From positions 113,449-177,448 of the forward strand of contig DHVR01000003.1 in NCBI GenBank assembly GCA_002412765.1: a stretch of DNA of 64,000 nucleotides, written 5' to 3'. A model generated the notes under the pieces. The model did not search any database. It was given only the letters and a program-made list of their open reading frames with translations, and was not told the DNA's origin. A program made the translations under genes and the position numbers. How positions within the stretch are numbered: position 1 is the stretch's first letter; every line of letters starts with the position of its first letter. The stretch is from Leptolinea sp. UBA5203 (GTDB lineage Bacteria > Chloroflexota > Anaerolineae > Anaerolineales > Anaerolineaceae). Shown in pieces: positions 8,511 to 17,954 of this stretch.

Positions 8511-11255
8511 ATGAAAAAAAATCACTCAATTCTTGTTCCTCTTTCCATATCATTGTTAACGGTGATGATGTTGGTAGCTGCTTGCACTCCGGTGGGTGAT
8601 CAACCTGGTCTGGATGAGAGTTATGAGCCGTTTGCGACGCCTGTTCCGCACAGTTTCTCGGATCCGGACTCGGTCCTGCTGGATAATTTATTTCAGGATT
8701 TGGTTAAGAATAACCAAACCGATTTAATGTTCAAACAAAGTTACCCGGTGGTTGATGAAATTGAATATACCGATGATCATACGATGGCCATGATTTGGTT
8801 CGCATTTGTTGATAAAACGAGCAATACCATCCAACCTGGCGAACCAGGCTTGGCGCTGGCGACAAAGAAACCTTCGGAAGATGGCATTTTAGTTTGGACT
8901 GTTATCCTGAAGACTGATCCGTCCTGGCGTGATACGTTGGCTGAATTTCCGGAATCTATGATTAATTACGAAATGGAATTATTTACTGCCGCGAATGAGC
9001 AAAAAGAGGCTCATAATGGTCAGGTGTATACCGGATATCGTCTGCCCTGGCCGGCTGGGAAAGCCGTTCGAGTCAGCGGGAGTATTGGTCATGTGTATTT
9101 ATATAAATCCTGCCCAGCCACCTGTAGATTTGCATATGACTTTGCCGACGGTACGATGTTCCCGGTGGTGGCTGCCAAAGGGGGGCGGGTGAAATATGCG
9201 GTCTGGCAGTATCCAAACGGAAATACTAAACACGCCAATTACCTGGTATTGGAAGATACCACTACGACACCGACAACGTATCAGGTTTATTATCATCTGG
9301 CTCAGGATAGTATCCCTGCTGCCTTGCGCGTGCCTGGTACGATGGTTGTGCAGGGGCAGTATCTTGGCAACGCCGATGATACCGGCTACAGTTCCGGACA
9401 TCACTTACATTTCCATGTTCACACCACGCCTGGATCGGTATGGGGACCTTCCGTGGACATTGTTTTTGATGATGTGGATGTTAATGGGGGCAGGCCGCGT
9501 ACCTCATATGAAGCCAAAACCTTCCCTAAATTGGGAACCGGGTATCATACCGGCAACTGGTATACCTCTGAGAATGGGGATCGGGAAGTACCCACAGGTG
9601 CCATCTCAACCCCAAAAGATAAGGATACTGTTTCAACCCGCTATCTGACAGTCAAAGGTACTGGCAAGGATGATTACGGCGTTGCTTTTGTGCAGGTTCT
9701 TGCGACCTACGACGGAACATGGTTTCCCATCGGTCCTTTGATGAAAACAACTCCATTTGAGACCAAACTTGATCTATGTGAAGCTGGTATTCCTAATGGG
9801 CCATTTTTCATATCCTTGCAGGTGGTGGATACCGCCGGCAAGACCTCTGAAGGATTCCAGGGCTTGGTTAAACTGGAAAAGAAATACACTTGTCCTCAGC
9901 AAACATCGGAATGTGTGCCGGCATTGAATCAGGTGGGGGTTTATTCCAGCCCGGATTATGGCGGCGCATGTATGGTTCTGAATTATGGGAAATATTCTCA
10001 AAGCGAAATAACCACGCTGCTAACGGATGGCATTCAATCCTTAAAAATTGGCAATCAAGCCATTGCTTACTTGCATGCTTCTTCGGCATTTGACGGAGAT
10101 AAGGCGGTAGTTTTAACTTCAGATAATAATCTTGCCGATAGTCAGTTGGCAATTAGCCAGATTGTTGGGATTGAAATTGTGAAAAAGCCAGATCCACCCA
10201 AGCAACCGGTTCTGAAGCAGCCGCGAAACGCCCGAGATTTGTCCCCAACGGTGGAAGATGAAGTCATCCTGAATTGGGAGATGGATCCTGCGGTTACCGC
10301 TTATGAGTGGGAATTAAGCGGCCCGGACGGTTATTTTATTCAATCCGGTCCTCAACTGGTGCAGACCTTCAACGCCGGCATACTGAAACAGGGTGAGTAT
10401 CTCTTCCTGTTGAAAGCCGGGAATATTATTGGCACCTCCCAAAGCAGTATTCAATTCACGGTTGGACCAGTGGATGATCCTTCCCAGACGAACTTATTGG
10501 ACTTGCCTTCAAGTACAGCATCGACAGCCATTTTACTTCAATGGAAGGTGAATACCGGCAGTGAAGATCTGGATCATTTTGTAATTCAGGTTAAGCCTGT
10601 TATGGGTGAATGGCAGGTTTGGGAAAGACCACTGCCAGGGCAGCTTCGCCAAGCCTGGTATCTGGGTGAACCTGGAATGACCTATGAATTCCGCATGCAA
10701 AGTGTGGATGCAGCAGGCAATGTGGAAGAACTGCCAGTGAACGCGGAAACCAGCACAACGATTGAAAGTTCCTGTGCGGTGGATGAGTTCGAAACCAATG
10801 AATCCAGTTCAGCGCTGGTTCAAGCCAGTATGATGGAAATTGGGCAAACTCAAATTCATTCCGTGTGCCCTTCTGGAGATGAAGATTGGATCACCTTCCC
10901 CTTAAACGAAGGGGAGACAATCAACATCATCTCTACGCCCTTATCCGGGGCGGCGGCAACGATATTGCAGGTGTATCGTGCAGACCGGTATACAAAAGTG
11001 AGTGAGGTGTATCCAACCTCCTTGGAAACTCCATCCAGCCTGGAGTGGATGTCTGATGAAGATGCGATTTATTTCCTGCGTATCATACCATTGGATCAAA
11101 AAATTTATGGAACGGATACGAAATACGAAATTGCATTGAATCGAAAGGGTGAGAAACCGGCCCCGAATTATCTACTTCCCGCCATGGCCTTGCCCTTTAT
11201 CTGGTTCCTGATGAAAATAATAGCTTCCATTCGGGTACGCAAACAAGAAGATTAA
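8511..11255 (+). CDS. Large M23 peptidase lipoprotein
   Basis: 914 residues from ATG 8511, where a lipoprotein signal begins (MKKNHS, hydrophobic core, lipobox LVAAC); the frame is open upstream to 8412. The middle carries an M23/LytM-like metallopeptidase domain with a YDFADG-type first motif and GYSSGHHLHFHVHT, including the catalytic HxH. A strand-rich region (GVYSSPDYGGACMVL to QIVGIEIV) resembles a beta/gamma-crystallin fold. Fibronectin-III-like segments follow, then a pre-peptidase-like beta domain and a C-terminal hydrophobic helix with a basic RVRKQED tail. It likely cleaves peptidoglycan peptides or bacterial proteins outside the cell. Confidence 0.82.
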   Translation: MKKNHSILVPLSISLLTVMMLVAACTPVGDQPGLDESYEPFATPVPHSFSDPDSVLLDNLFQDLVKNNQTDLMFKQSYPVVDEIEYTDDHTMAMIWFAFVDKTSNTIQPGEPGLALATKKPSEDGILVWTVILKTDPSWRDTLAEFPESMINYEMELFTAANEQKEAHNGQVYTGYRLPWPAGKAVRVSGSIGHVYLYKSCPATCRFAYDFADGTMFPVVAAKGGRVKYAVWQYPNGNTKHANYLVLEDTTTTPTTYQVYYHLAQDSIPAALRVPGTMVVQGQYLGNADDTGYSSGHHLHFHVHTTPGSVWGPSVDIVFDDVDVNGGRPRTSYEAKTFPKLGTGYHTGNWYTSENGDREVPTGAISTPKDKDTVSTRYLTVKGTGKDDYGVAFVQVLATYDGTWFPIGPLMKTTPFETKLDLCEAGIPNGPFFISLQVVDTAGKTSEGFQGLVKLEKKYTCPQQTSECVPALNQVGVYSSPDYGGACMVLNYGKYSQSEITTLLTDGIQSLKIGNQAIAYLHASSAFDGDKAVVLTSDNNLADSQLAISQIVGIEIVKKPDPPKQPVLKQPRNARDLSPTVEDEVILNWEMDPAVTAYEWELSGPDGYFIQSGPQLVQTFNAGILKQGEYLFLLKAGNIIGTSQSSIQFTVGPVDDPSQTNLLDLPSSTASTAILLQWKVNTGSEDLDHFVIQVKPVMGEWQVWERPLPGQLRQAWYLGEPGMTYEFRMQSVDAAGNVEELPVNAETSTTIESSCAVDEFETNESSSALVQASMMEIGQTQIHSVCPSGDEDWITFPLNEGETINIISTPLSGAAATILQVYRADRYTKVSEVYPTSLETPSSLEWMSDEDAIYFLRIIPLDQKIYGTDTKYEIALNRKGEKPAPNYLLPAMALPFIWFLMKIIASIRVRKQED

Positions 11256-11280
11256 ATCCCCCTATTTTTTACCCACCATT

Positions 11281-11347
11281 CATTCCGTTGATTCTGCATT
11301 CGGTTTATTTGATCGTTTTGCCGGGAATCAGCGGAATGACTTTTTTT
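11281..11347 (+). terminator. Intrinsic terminator with long loop
   Basis: Arms CATTCCGTTGATTC and GAATCAGCGGAATG pair at 13 of 14 positions across a 30-nt loop and are followed by ACTTTTTTT. It lies between the M23 lipoprotein and mobA. Confidence 0.65.
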
Positions 11348-11390
11348 AAAAGTACTTTGTTTCTGGGACGTTTCAAACTATAATAACTCT

Positions 11391-12011
11391 ATGTTTACAA
11401 TTGTGTTCTTAGCAGGTGGACAATCCAAACGCATGGGCGCGGATAAAGCGATCAAGCCTTTTATGGGCATTCCCTTAATCGAGCGATTAATCCATCGATT
11501 CTCTGTTCTTGGATATCCGATGATGGTTATTTCCAATACCCCTGAATTGTTTCAAGAAGTTTCCATCCCGGTTGTTCAGGATGTGATACCGGGTCATGGA
11601 GCATTGGGCGGACTATTATCGGCTTTAACATTGGCAGAAACAAAGTTTGTTGGATTAGTCGCCTGTGATATGCCGTTTGCCAATCCTCAATTATTGGAGA
11701 CGGAATATCAACTTCTTTTATCCAATTCAATGGATGCGGTTGTTCCTACGACCTACGCAGGTTATGAACCATTTCATGCCGTTTATGACCGAGAGGTGTG
11801 TAAGGAGCATGTTCAACGCGATGTTTTGAAAGACGAAAGAAAATTGATTTCCTGGTTTGATCATGCTAAAATATTGGAATATCCGGTCAAATTATTTGAC
11901 CCACAATCTGAGAATCCAGAAATCTTTTATAATATGAATACACCAGCCGATTGGGCTTATGCGGAGAGCATTGCAAAAACTAAAGGAATGCAGTGGGGTG
12001 AACTGGCCTAA
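11391..12011 (+). CDS. mobA: MobA-like molybdenum cofactor guanylyltransferase
   Basis: 206 residues. The nucleotidyltransferase signature LAGGQSKRMGADKA sits at residues 7-20 and the metal-binding aspartate is in VACDMPF. MobA transfers GMP from GTP to molybdopterin to make the guanine dinucleotide cofactor. Length suits MobA, but no other moa/mob gene is nearby, so another NTP-transferase role is possible. The ribosome-site region and first codons of the downstream lipoprotein overlap its 3' end. Confidence 0.82.
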   Translation: MFTIVFLAGGQSKRMGADKAIKPFMGIPLIERLIHRFSVLGYPMMVISNTPELFQEVSIPVVQDVIPGHGALGGLLSALTLAETKFVGLVACDMPFANPQLLETEYQLLLSNSMDAVVPTTYAGYEPFHAVYDREVCKEHVQRDVLKDERKLISWFDHAKILEYPVKLFDPQSENPEIFYNMNTPADWAYAESIAKTKGMQWGELA

Positions 12012-13002
12012 AAAAGGCTGGAAAATAGTTACCGGTTTACCACCAGCCATTGCCATTTCTCTCACTGTTATCTTGATGATTAGCTTAACTGCTGGCTGTG
12101 ATGGGGTTGCTGTAAACCAGTTTTTACCAACAATCTCAGTGAGTTCAACTCCTGAAGTTTTCCCCTATCCGCAAACCAACACCCCTACCGAAGAAGTAAC
12201 ATCAACAGTAGGAATAGTGCTATCCCCTGATCCTGCTTTATGCCAGATTGCTGTGGCAGGGAATCCTTTAGATGTTACGATACCGGATGGAACCATCCTT
12301 AATCCTGGTAAAGAATTTATCAAGATTTGGCGAATTCAGAATGTTGGAACCTGTGAATGGACCAATGGATATACCATCGAATGGTTCTCCGGAGATGCGT
12401 TGGGTATTTCGAATCACGTTGAAATTATTAATCCGGTGCTACCCAATGAAATGGTTGAAATTGCAGTGGATATGGCTGCTCCGCTTCAGGAGGGGATTTA
12501 TCAAAGCAATTGGAAGATTTGCGATCCTGAGAAGGTGTGTTTTGGATTGGGACCCAACGGCGCCTTTCCATTTTGGGCAAGGATCCAGGTTATAGCCGTA
12601 ACTACTGTGACACCATCTATCCTGCCGACCCTGACTGTTCCGGCGGACGTCTTCCTTACCGGGAAAATTGAACTTTCTCCAGGCGAGGGTTTTGATCTGG
12701 ACAAAGGCATGATAGATCTGGCTGGAAAAGCTGATATTCAGTTCATGGTCACAGAAGCTGGCCTGGTATTAAATCCGCTCAACCGGACAAAGGTCTCTCT
12801 GTTTGAGGCCGGAAACCCACAAGAAGACGACTGTTTGAATAACCTGGAAACTGCAGACTCAAGTGCCATAGAGGCCATTGAGCTATCCTCATCGGTTTGT
12901 TTTCTAAGCACACAAGGATTGCCTGGGGTGATCCGATTAAATCGCATCGATTTGGAAAGGCAAAAGATAGAGATTGAGTACCTGACCTGGTACACTCCCT
13001 AA
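11998..13002 (+). CDS. Lipoprotein with NBR1-like Ig domain
   Basis: 334 residues from GTG 11998, overlapping the mobA 3' end by 14 bp, with AAAGGA upstream; the frame is open to ATG 11959. A signal peptide ends in lipobox LTAGC. After a Ser/Thr/Pro linker comes a domain of about 110 residues with LNPGKEFIKIWRIQNVG, CEWTNGYTIEW and YQSNWKICDP, the pattern of the NBR1 central four-tryptophan Ig-like domain seen in many Chloroflexota surface proteins. The remaining roughly 100 residues are beta-rich with two cysteine pairs. It is probably a surface-exposed binding protein with unknown ligand. Confidence 0.78.
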   Translation: MNWPKKGWKIVTGLPPAIAISLTVILMISLTAGCDGVAVNQFLPTISVSSTPEVFPYPQTNTPTEEVTSTVGIVLSPDPALCQIAVAGNPLDVTIPDGTILNPGKEFIKIWRIQNVGTCEWTNGYTIEWFSGDALGISNHVEIINPVLPNEMVEIAVDMAAPLQEGIYQSNWKICDPEKVCFGLGPNGAFPFWARIQVIAVTTVTPSILPTLTVPADVFLTGKIELSPGEGFDLDKGMIDLAGKADIQFMVTEAGLVLNPLNRTKVSLFEAGNPQEDDCLNNLETADSSAIEAIELSSSVCFLSTQGLPGVIRLNRIDLERQKIEIEYLTWYTP

Positions 13003-13017
13003 TTCTTGAGGTAAATT

Positions 13018-14070
13018 ATGGTTTTAGATTCTGTTGATCAAATTGAGAAAATTGATCTTTCTGATATGTACGGGCATATTTTTGGCTTGCCAGAGCAACT
13101 GATGAAAGCCTGGGAGCTTGGCAGTGTATTACCTTTGCCAAAACTTGAAGGGGTGACTCAAATTGTCATCGCGGGTATGGGGGGCTCGGCTATTGGTGGG
13201 GATTTACTGGCAAGTTACATCGCGGATTTGGCCGCAGTACCGGTGATTGTGCATCGGGATTATGATCTACCCACCTGGGCGAAAGGTAAAAACACACTGA
13301 TTATTGCCTCTTCACATTCTGGAAACACCGAAGAAACCTTATCCGCTTATGAGCAGGCAAAGAAAAATGGGTGTCAATTGATTTGCGTCTGTACAGGCGG
13401 CAAATTGATGGAAAGAGCTCATGCGGACGGCATTATGACCTGGCTTTTTGAACACAAGGGTCAACCCAGGGCAGCCGTGGGTTTTTCATTCGGCATTTTA
13501 TTGGCTTTATTTTCGAGAATAGGATGGATCCCTGATCAAAGCCAAGCCCTGGAAGCAACGATAGAAGCAATGAAGTTGTTACGGCAAAATTGTGCTGTTG
13601 AAATTGGCACCACCAGAAATCCAGCCAAACGATTAGCAGGACAATTGCAGAATCGCTGGGTGGCGGTATTTGGATGCGGAATAATGACACCTGTCGCGCG
13701 CCGCTGGAAGGGACAGATCAGCGAAGTCGCCAAAGCCTGGGCACAATTTGAATTTTTACCCGAAGCTGATCATAATACTTTAGCTGGTTTGGTCAATCCG
13801 GAAGAATTGATCCCAACGACCATGGCGCTGTTTATAAAATCAAAATTTGACCACGAACGCAATCAGTTGCGCTCAGAATTGACTCGTAAAAGTATGATGT
13901 TGGAAGGTTTCAATACGGATTTAATTGAAGCGATCGGCGAAACCTCTCTGACTCAACAATGGACAACCCTGCTCTTTGGGGATTTCGTTGCCTTTTACCT
14001 TGCCATGCTCTATGGGTCGGATCCGACGCCGGTTGAGATGATTGAAAATTTCAAACAAGAATTAGGTTAA
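13018..14070 (+). CDS. Bifunctional phosphoglucose/phosphomannose isomerase
   Basis: 350 residues with two SIS sugar-phosphate isomerase domains. Diagnostic pieces are IAGMGGSAIGGDLL (about 51-64), SSHSGNTEETLSAYE (about 101) and a C-terminal catalytic region with FLPEADHNTLAGL. This matches the archaeal/bacterial PGI/PMI family, which interconverts glucose-6-P, mannose-6-P and fructose-6-P in the cytoplasm. It starts 15 bp after the NBR1-domain lipoprotein, with TTGAGGT as ribosome site, and ends at a strong terminator. Confidence 0.92.
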   Translation: MVLDSVDQIEKIDLSDMYGHIFGLPEQLMKAWELGSVLPLPKLEGVTQIVIAGMGGSAIGGDLLASYIADLAAVPVIVHRDYDLPTWAKGKNTLIIASSHSGNTEETLSAYEQAKKNGCQLICVCTGGKLMERAHADGIMTWLFEHKGQPRAAVGFSFGILLALFSRIGWIPDQSQALEATIEAMKLLRQNCAVEIGTTRNPAKRLAGQLQNRWVAVFGCGIMTPVARRWKGQISEVAKAWAQFEFLPEADHNTLAGLVNPEELIPTTMALFIKSKFDHERNQLRSELTRKSMMLEGFNTDLIEAIGETSLTQQWTTLLFGDFVAFYLAMLYGSDPTPVEMIENFKQELG

Positions 14071-14071
14071 C

Positions 14072-14100
14072 AAAAAACAGGGCCAACGGCCCTGTTGTAT
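14072..14100. terminator. Bidirectional terminator
   Basis: A perfect 8-bp stem ACAGGGCC/GGCCCTGT with an AAC loop, A-rich on the left and TTGTATTTT on the right. It serves both the PGI/PMI gene and the convergent thioredoxin gene. Confidence 0.85.
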
Positions 14101-14101
14101 T

Positions 14102-14935
14102 TTAGAAAAGAACTGAGGCTAATTCTGCCCGATAGGCTCTGGTTTCTGGTTTATCCTCATTCATGATTTCCAGAATACTTAGAATCGTTTTTCTGGCACT
14201 GTCATCATGAAAATGTTTGTCACGCCGCAAGATATCCAGCAGACCGTCAATAGCGGCTTCCAGATTGCCGCGTAAAACCAATCGGATGGCATTCATATAC
14301 ATGGCATCCAATTCAGATTCGTCTTTTAGATTACCTTCATTGAGATCTAACATGGCGGTGCATAAGGGCAGTAAAATTTCAGCCTGCGCCAGATGCCTGC
14401 TGATTGGGAAATTGATCAGCAATTTATACGCTTCTTTGGTCTTTCCCTGAGGAATTAACGACTTTGCCAATCCCAGGATGGAAGCAGGATTAGAGGCTTC
14501 CTTCTCAAGTACGCCGCGGAATGCATTTTCTGCTAATACCCAGTCCTGCATATATAAAAGGCTTTCAGCTTTTTCTTGGGCTAAACTGTTTTGGCTGGGA
14601 GGGAGAATTTTGCGAATAAATTCGCGCACCCGGGCTTCTGGTTGTTCGCCGACAAAATCAGCCACAATTTCACCTTGCGTTATGGCTTTGACCGTTGGAA
14701 TGCTGCGAATGCCAAAACGTAGGGTTAAATTTGGATTTTGATCCACGTCCACTTTTGCAAGCCGGAAAGCACCCTGAGCTTCAAAAACTAATTTTTCAAG
14801 GAAGGGCGAGAGTGTCTTACAGGGTCTGCACCAGGTGGCCCAAAAATCCACAATGACGGGTACATTTTGGGAGTAGGACATAACTTCATATTCAAAATTT
14901 GCTTCGTTTACTTCGATGATAATTTCTGAAGTCAT
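14102..14935 (-). CDS. Thioredoxin-TPR protein (CnoX/YbbN-like)
   Basis: 277 residues. An N-terminal thioredoxin domain of about 110 residues has the redox motif WCRPC at 35-39 within VIVDFWATWCRPC and a cis-proline in IRSIPTV. TPR-like helical repeats then run to the C-terminus. This is the architecture of CnoX/YbbN chaperedoxins, which protect substrates from oxidative aggregation and hand them to chaperonin. A strong GAGGAGG site precedes the ATG. CPBP-style membrane segments are absent, so it is cytoplasmic. Confidence 0.88.
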   Translation of the reverse strand: MTSEIIIEVNEANFEYEVMSYSQNVPVIVDFWATWCRPCKTLSPFLEKLVFEAQGAFRLAKVDVDQNPNLTLRFGIRSIPTVKAITQGEIVADFVGEQPEARVREFIRKILPPSQNSLAQEKAESLLYMQDWVLAENAFRGVLEKEASNPASILGLAKSLIPQGKTKEAYKLLINFPISRHLAQAEILLPLCTAMLDLNEGNLKDESELDAMYMNAIRLVLRGNLEAAIDGLLDILRRDKHFHDDSARKTILSILEIMNEDKPETRAYRAELASVLF

Positions 14936-14985
14936 ATGTTTTACCTCCTCAGATAGTAATACATAACACGTTTTGATGCAAGCAA

Positions 14986-15417
14986 TTAATAATCTCCGCC
15001 TTCATCATCTGCTATGCCGCCAGGTTGCTCCACGCGAATCACATCTCCATGGAAATTGATGATCACTTTAAAACCAACCATTCCCATATAGGTCCGGCCA
15101 TCATCCGGAAAACCGGTTTGCAGCAATTGTTCCATCTGCTGGTCCATATTTTTTAATTGGTTGGCGATAATGGCTTTAGTGAATATATCTTCCTGTCCCA
15201 TCATTTTCATAGTTTGATCAAGAATTAGATCTTCATGACCTTCCAGGCTGTCTTTAATCTGAGTAAGAACTTGTCTATCCACACCTTCCGAAGGAACGTG
15301 ACGATGGAAATCGCCATCCAGTACAACATAGCAGGGTTCACTGCCCACATATGATACAGTGACTGGGTTGTCAGATTCGTCAAAAATTAAGCCTTCAAAC
15401 AACGGCTTAGCAGGCAT
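14986..15417 (-). CDS. Conserved hypothetical protein
   Basis: 143 residues, acidic, with no signal peptide or membrane segment. The N-terminus (GLIFDESDNPVTVSYVG) looks like a beta sheet, the middle (IKDSLEGHEDLILDQ to MDQQMEQLL) is helical and rich in Met/Gln, and the C-terminus (MVGFKVIINFHGDVIRVE) returns to strands before an acidic tail DDEGGDY. It has a clear ribosome site AAGGAG and is probably co-transcribed with the thioredoxin-TPR gene 50 bp downstream. No family is recognised with confidence. Confidence 0.6.
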   Translation of the reverse strand: MPAKPLFEGLIFDESDNPVTVSYVGSEPCYVVLDGDFHRHVPSEGVDRQVLTQIKDSLEGHEDLILDQTMKMMGQEDIFTKAIIANQLKNMDQQMEQLLQTGFPDDGRTYMGMVGFKVIINFHGDVIRVEQPGGIADDEGGDY

Positions 15418-15518
15418 TCAATTACTCCTTGGAACTTACTCTACTAATGATTCTACAATTTATTCTATTATAAACGGTAAATTATAGCTTTCGTATAGAA
15501 GCTGTATTAGAAGATTAT

Positions 15519-15540
15519 AAAAAAAACCTATTGGGGTTTA
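15519..15540 (-). terminator. Terminator overlapping L,D-transpeptidase stop
   Basis: On the minus strand a short stem AAACC/GGTTT around CCAATA is followed by eight T. The hairpin includes the stop codon of the upstream gene. Confidence 0.6.
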
Positions 15541-16545
15541 TGGATGGATAATGACAAGTGTGTCAACGGATGCCCATTCGAACAACCATTTTGCATCTTC
15601 CGGGCGCATATTCGTGCATCCATGGCTGGCGGGTGTACCAAAATTAGTGTGCCAGTACGTTCCATGAATACCAAATCCATGGTCATAATACATCACATAG
15701 GGAACATCATAAAGATAGTAGCCAGGGCCAGCCATATCGTCCTGTGCATATTTAACATAAATCCGATATTCCCCTGGTATGGTCGGATGGGTATCTTTTC
15801 CGGTTGAGACGATAAAGGTATTGACAATCGTTGAACCTTCATAAGCAAACAGCTTTTGATCGCTGAGATCAATATCAATCCAAATGGCTTCACCCATCGC
15901 CGCTAAGGGGATGGTTAGGGTAGGGGTGCCAGTGATGGTGGGTTTTGCTGTAGCGGTCGGGAAGGAGGTGGAGGTGGGTCTTGGTGTCATGGTTTCACTT
16001 GGCATGACAGAGGGCTCTTGAGTATGGGTTGGCCTGGGAGATGGCGTATCCGTAATTATGTGGGTGGGAAGCGGGGTACTGGTTGGATAAAGCTGGGCAT
16101 AGATATTTTTTGCAAATGGGCTGGTATGAAAAGTTGGAGTATTGCCGGTATTTCCAAGGAAGTAAATGAATCCGCTGCCAAACAAGAAGATCGCAATAAT
16201 CCAGGGCAAAATGGCAAACAAGGTAAAGGGAAAGCGAATTTTCCCCTGTTTAGATTTTTGCTGTTCGGCATCAATTTCTGGCGAAAGTTTTTGCAGGGTC
16301 AGGCGGTACTGTTCCCGTGTACGTTTATTTTGGGGGTTAACACTGAGAGCCCGTCGCAGGTATTCCAATCTGGGTTTGGTGGATGAGCAGGCGGCTAAAA
16401 TCAGCCAGGCATCATCTTTTCCAGGAATGATTTGAACCGCCTGATGGGCAAGCAGGCGAGCATGCGCATAATCTTTTGATTTATAGGCTTGCATCGCTTG
16501 TTGAATCAGTTTACGATACGTTTCTTCTGACATTGGGCTCATCAT
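15538..16545 (-). CDS. TPR-L,D-transpeptidase (YkuD) fusion
   Basis: 335 residues. Residues 1-90 form a TPR-like module (DDAWLILAAC, RRALSVNPQNK). A helix at about 108-130 anchors the protein, a long Thr/Pro/Ser linker (about 140-205) spans outward, and the YkuD domain occupies the last roughly 120 residues. Its catalytic motif is HGTYWHTNFG plus SHGCTNM, with the usual R replaced by T after the catalytic cysteine. YkuD enzymes make 3-3 peptidoglycan crosslinks or attach proteins. It overlaps the upstream amidase gene by 4 bp, so the two cell-wall enzymes are translationally coupled. Confidence 0.88.
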   Translation of the reverse strand: MMSPMSEETYRKLIQQAMQAYKSKDYAHARLLAHQAVQIIPGKDDAWLILAACSSTKPRLEYLRRALSVNPQNKRTREQYRLTLQKLSPEIDAEQQKSKQGKIRFPFTLFAILPWIIAIFLFGSGFIYFLGNTGNTPTFHTSPFAKNIYAQLYPTSTPLPTHIITDTPSPRPTHTQEPSVMPSETMTPRPTSTSFPTATAKPTITGTPTLTIPLAAMGEAIWIDIDLSDQKLFAYEGSTIVNTFIVSTGKDTHPTIPGEYRIYVKYAQDDMAGPGYYLYDVPYVMYYDHGFGIHGTYWHTNFGTPASHGCTNMRPEDAKWLFEWASVDTLVIIHP

Positions 16546-17357
16546 TGTGGTGCAGGTGTTATGGGCGCAGTGGTTACTTCCACGGTAACAGGTTCATTCT
16601 TCGCATAACATTTAATTCCCGCTACGATTCCTTGAGCAATTATCTCGGGGTTTTCTGTCAATATTTTTCGATCCAGGTTCATAAAACCGGTTTCTATAAT
16701 GACTGAGGTGGTATCGGGGTTGATCTCCCCAAAGGCATGATAACTGGTCATGTCCGCGGTGATCGTGTTGTAATGGAATTGCATGCTTGTTGCCGATTGA
16801 TAGCGTTGAATCATACAACTAGCCAGACGATTCGATTTTTCGGGGTAGGAGTTTGATGCTGCAGCAGCAACCTTGAACCCTGTCGCTTCATCATTAATAA
16901 TATCGCAAGAATCATTGTGAATAGAAATTAACGCCATGGCAGTATATTGACTCAGACGGGGATCGAATTCCTGTAATAAATCAACGGTGTAGCCATCCTC
17001 AATGAGGTATTGTTTAACCAGGGTGGCAATGCGTAAATTGAGGTCCAGCTCCGTTAAACCATCCGGACAGACCGCGCCGGAATCATTTCCCCAGTGACCT
17101 GCAACTATGCCGATTCTTTTTTGCGGCATGGGGGTTGCACTGGGCAGGAATTGCTGTTGTTGATTGAGCTCAATATTCAAAATAGTTTCGCGGAAGAGTT
17201 GATTGGAAAAAATATTATTAGGTGTCCAGAGGGTAAAAAGGGTAGCACTGATCAACCCTGCAAAAAGGATATTTTGCACGGTTTTAATCATGCTGAAAGA
17301 TTTGTTTTCAGGCTGCTTGGATTCCTGTTGTGGATTGTTTTCAGAGGTTTGATTCAT
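16542..17357 (-). CDS. N-acetylmuramoyl-L-alanine amidase (Amidase_3)
   Basis: 271 residues. A single signal-anchor helix at about 27-44 is followed by a short linker and an Amidase_3 domain. Zinc ligands and catalytic residues are visible as GHWGNDSGA (His 88), LTELDLN (Glu 103), SIHND and the late IIETGFM glutamate. The enzyme cuts the amide between MurNAc and the stem peptide outside the membrane. It is encoded with an L,D-transpeptidase (ATGA overlap), giving one hydrolase and one crosslinker. The divergent flavin reductase starts about 110 bp away. Confidence 0.88.
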   Translation of the reverse strand: MNQTSENNPQQESKQPENKSFSMIKTVQNILFAGLISATLFTLWTPNNIFSNQLFRETILNIELNQQQQFLPSATPMPQKRIGIVAGHWGNDSGAVCPDGLTELDLNLRIATLVKQYLIEDGYTVDLLQEFDPRLSQYTAMALISIHNDSCDIINDEATGFKVAAAASNSYPEKSNRLASCMIQRYQSATSMQFHYNTITADMTSYHAFGEINPDTTSVIIETGFMNLDRKILTENPEIIAQGIVAGIKCYAKNEPVTVEVTTAPITPAPQ

Positions 17358-17468
17358 ATACTTCCAGGTTGTTAATCGGATGGAATTTTTATCTTATTAA
17401 ACCCTATAATAGGAATATCTTATTGTATCAATGAATTGATGTCTTTTATCTATTTTACAGGAGAATTG

Positions 17469-17954
17469 ATGAATCAATCAGAGGAATTTCGCAGCGCAAT
17501 GCGAAAATGGACAACAGGAGTGGCTATCGCAACCTGCATCGCTGATTCTGCTCCCCACGGAATGACTGTAAATTCCTTTACTTCAGTTTCAGTGGATCCA
17601 CCCATGGTGACCGTGACCATGGCTAAAGCGACGCGCACTTTACAGAAAACACTTGCATCCGGCCACTTCGGAATTACGATATTATCCCTGAATCAAAAGT
17701 TAATCGCGGATCGTTTTGCTGGAAAAGAAGAAGATCACTTGAATCGTTTTGAAGGCTTGGCCACCTTCACCATGTTAAGTGAGGTACCCTTTATTCAGGG
17801 TGGTCTGGCTTTTTTCGATTGTACAGTTGAACATACGTTTGAAATGGCACAATCCGTATTATTGCTTGGCAGGGTTGTTGCAGTCCGCGAAGGAAATGTC
17901 GCAGAGCATCTAGTGTATACAAATCGCAGGTATGGAGGGGTAAAGCTATTATGA
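17469..17954 (+). CDS. Flavin reductase-like FMN-binding protein
   Basis: 161 residues from ATG 17469, preceded by AGGAGA; the frame is open to 17436. It is a split-barrel flavin reductase with MRKWTTGVAIATC at the start, TVNSFTSVSVDPPMVTV (FMN-binding segment), the GHFGITILS strand and DRFAGKEEDH. It would reduce FMN/FAD with NAD(P)H and supply a partner monooxygenase, or act alone as an oxidoreductase. A CCTATAATAGG element at about 17403-17413 likely holds the -10 box. It overlaps the AMMECR1 gene by 4 bp. Confidence 0.85.
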   Translation: MNQSEEFRSAMRKWTTGVAIATCIADSAPHGMTVNSFTSVSVDPPMVTVTMAKATRTLQKTLASGHFGITILSLNQKLIADRFAGKEEDHLNRFEGLATFTMLSEVPFIQGGLAFFDCTVEHTFEMAQSVLLLGRVVAVREGNVAEHLVYTNRRYGGVKLL

